DNA of 5,104 bases. Source: an uncultured beta proteobacterium. Lineage in GTDB: Bacteria > Pseudomonadota > Gammaproteobacteria > Burkholderiales > Burkholderiaceae_C. A program made the position numbers and the translations under genes. Within the stretch, counting starts at the first letter, position 1, and each line of letters starts with the position of its first letter. Shown one piece after another: positions 5,044 through 5,104 of this stretch. The notes below the pieces were generated by a model, which was not told where the DNA came from, did not search any database, and was given only the letters and a program-made list of their open reading frames with translations. The stretch spans positions 1 through 5,104 of the forward strand of contig CAIWRE010000280.1 in assembly GCA_903914985.1 (NCBI GenBank), in the 5' to 3' direction.

Positions 5044-5104
5044 ATGATCACACTTTGCGGCTTCCCCATCTCGAACTACTACAACATCGTCAAGCATGCC
5101 TTGC
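5044..5104 (+). CDS. Glutathione S-transferase-like protein, N-terminus only; 3' end outside window
   Basis: Only 20 codons are visible. The reading MITLCGFPISNYYN and then a helix (IVKHAL) matches the first beta strand and helix of the thioredoxin-like glutathione-binding domain of bacterial GSTs, which commonly start MITLYGF-x-SNYYNKVK. Such enzymes conjugate or reduce substrates with glutathione in the cytoplasm. The usual Tyr after ITL is Cys here. The SNYYN segment contains the Ser/Tyr region used for glutathione activation in this class, but which residue is catalytic cannot be told from so little. The start is supported by the AGGAG at 5029-5033. It may be separately transcribed, as the upstream gap holds two hairpins. 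Confidence 0.75.
   Translation, partial: MITLCGFPISNYYNIVKHAL

Overview
The window looks like chromosomal DNA from a betaproteobacterium, probably Burkholderiales and perhaps a Comamonadaceae-type genome. This rests on GC-rich codon use and on close family resemblance of the glutaminyl-tRNA synthetase, DUF924, nitroreductase and GST fragments. The genus is not determinable by eye. All recognisable genes lie on the + strand.

Layout: (1) 1-816 is the 3' half of glnS, cut by the window edge. (2) 875-2616 is a tightly coupled two-gene unit of visibly lower GC. It encodes a RecF/OLD-like AAA ATPase and a DUF4276 protein with a TOPRIM-like acidic pattern, so it has the architecture of a split OLD-type nuclease such as the PARIS ATPase/TOPRIM pair. 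It is the best candidate here for an anti-phage system. (3) From about 2627 to 2986 is the high-GC 3' part of a DUF924 gene whose 5' part is missing, with the break next to the stop of the DUF4276 gene. (4) 3038-3992 is a toxin-antitoxin-like unit. A small ORF whose first ~32 codons look like the N-terminus of an MNT nucleotidyltransferase overlaps a zeta-toxin-family kinase by ATGA, and the kinase is overlapped by another small ORF. (5) 3993-4293 has no convincing gene. It holds a strong hairpin and, at 4142-4192, 17 codons including the stop that read like a second, diverged copy of the glnS 3' end. (6) 4294-4932 is an NfsB-like nitroreductase, followed by two hairpins and the first 20 codons of a glutathione S-transferase-like gene.

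Interpretation (inference): the 3.3 kb between the two glnS ends is a mosaic of defence-type and toxin-antitoxin-type genes plus truncated gene pieces. It looks assembled by successive insertions downstream of glnS, with housekeeping genes on both sides. No integrase, transposase, tRNA gene or CRISPR array was seen.
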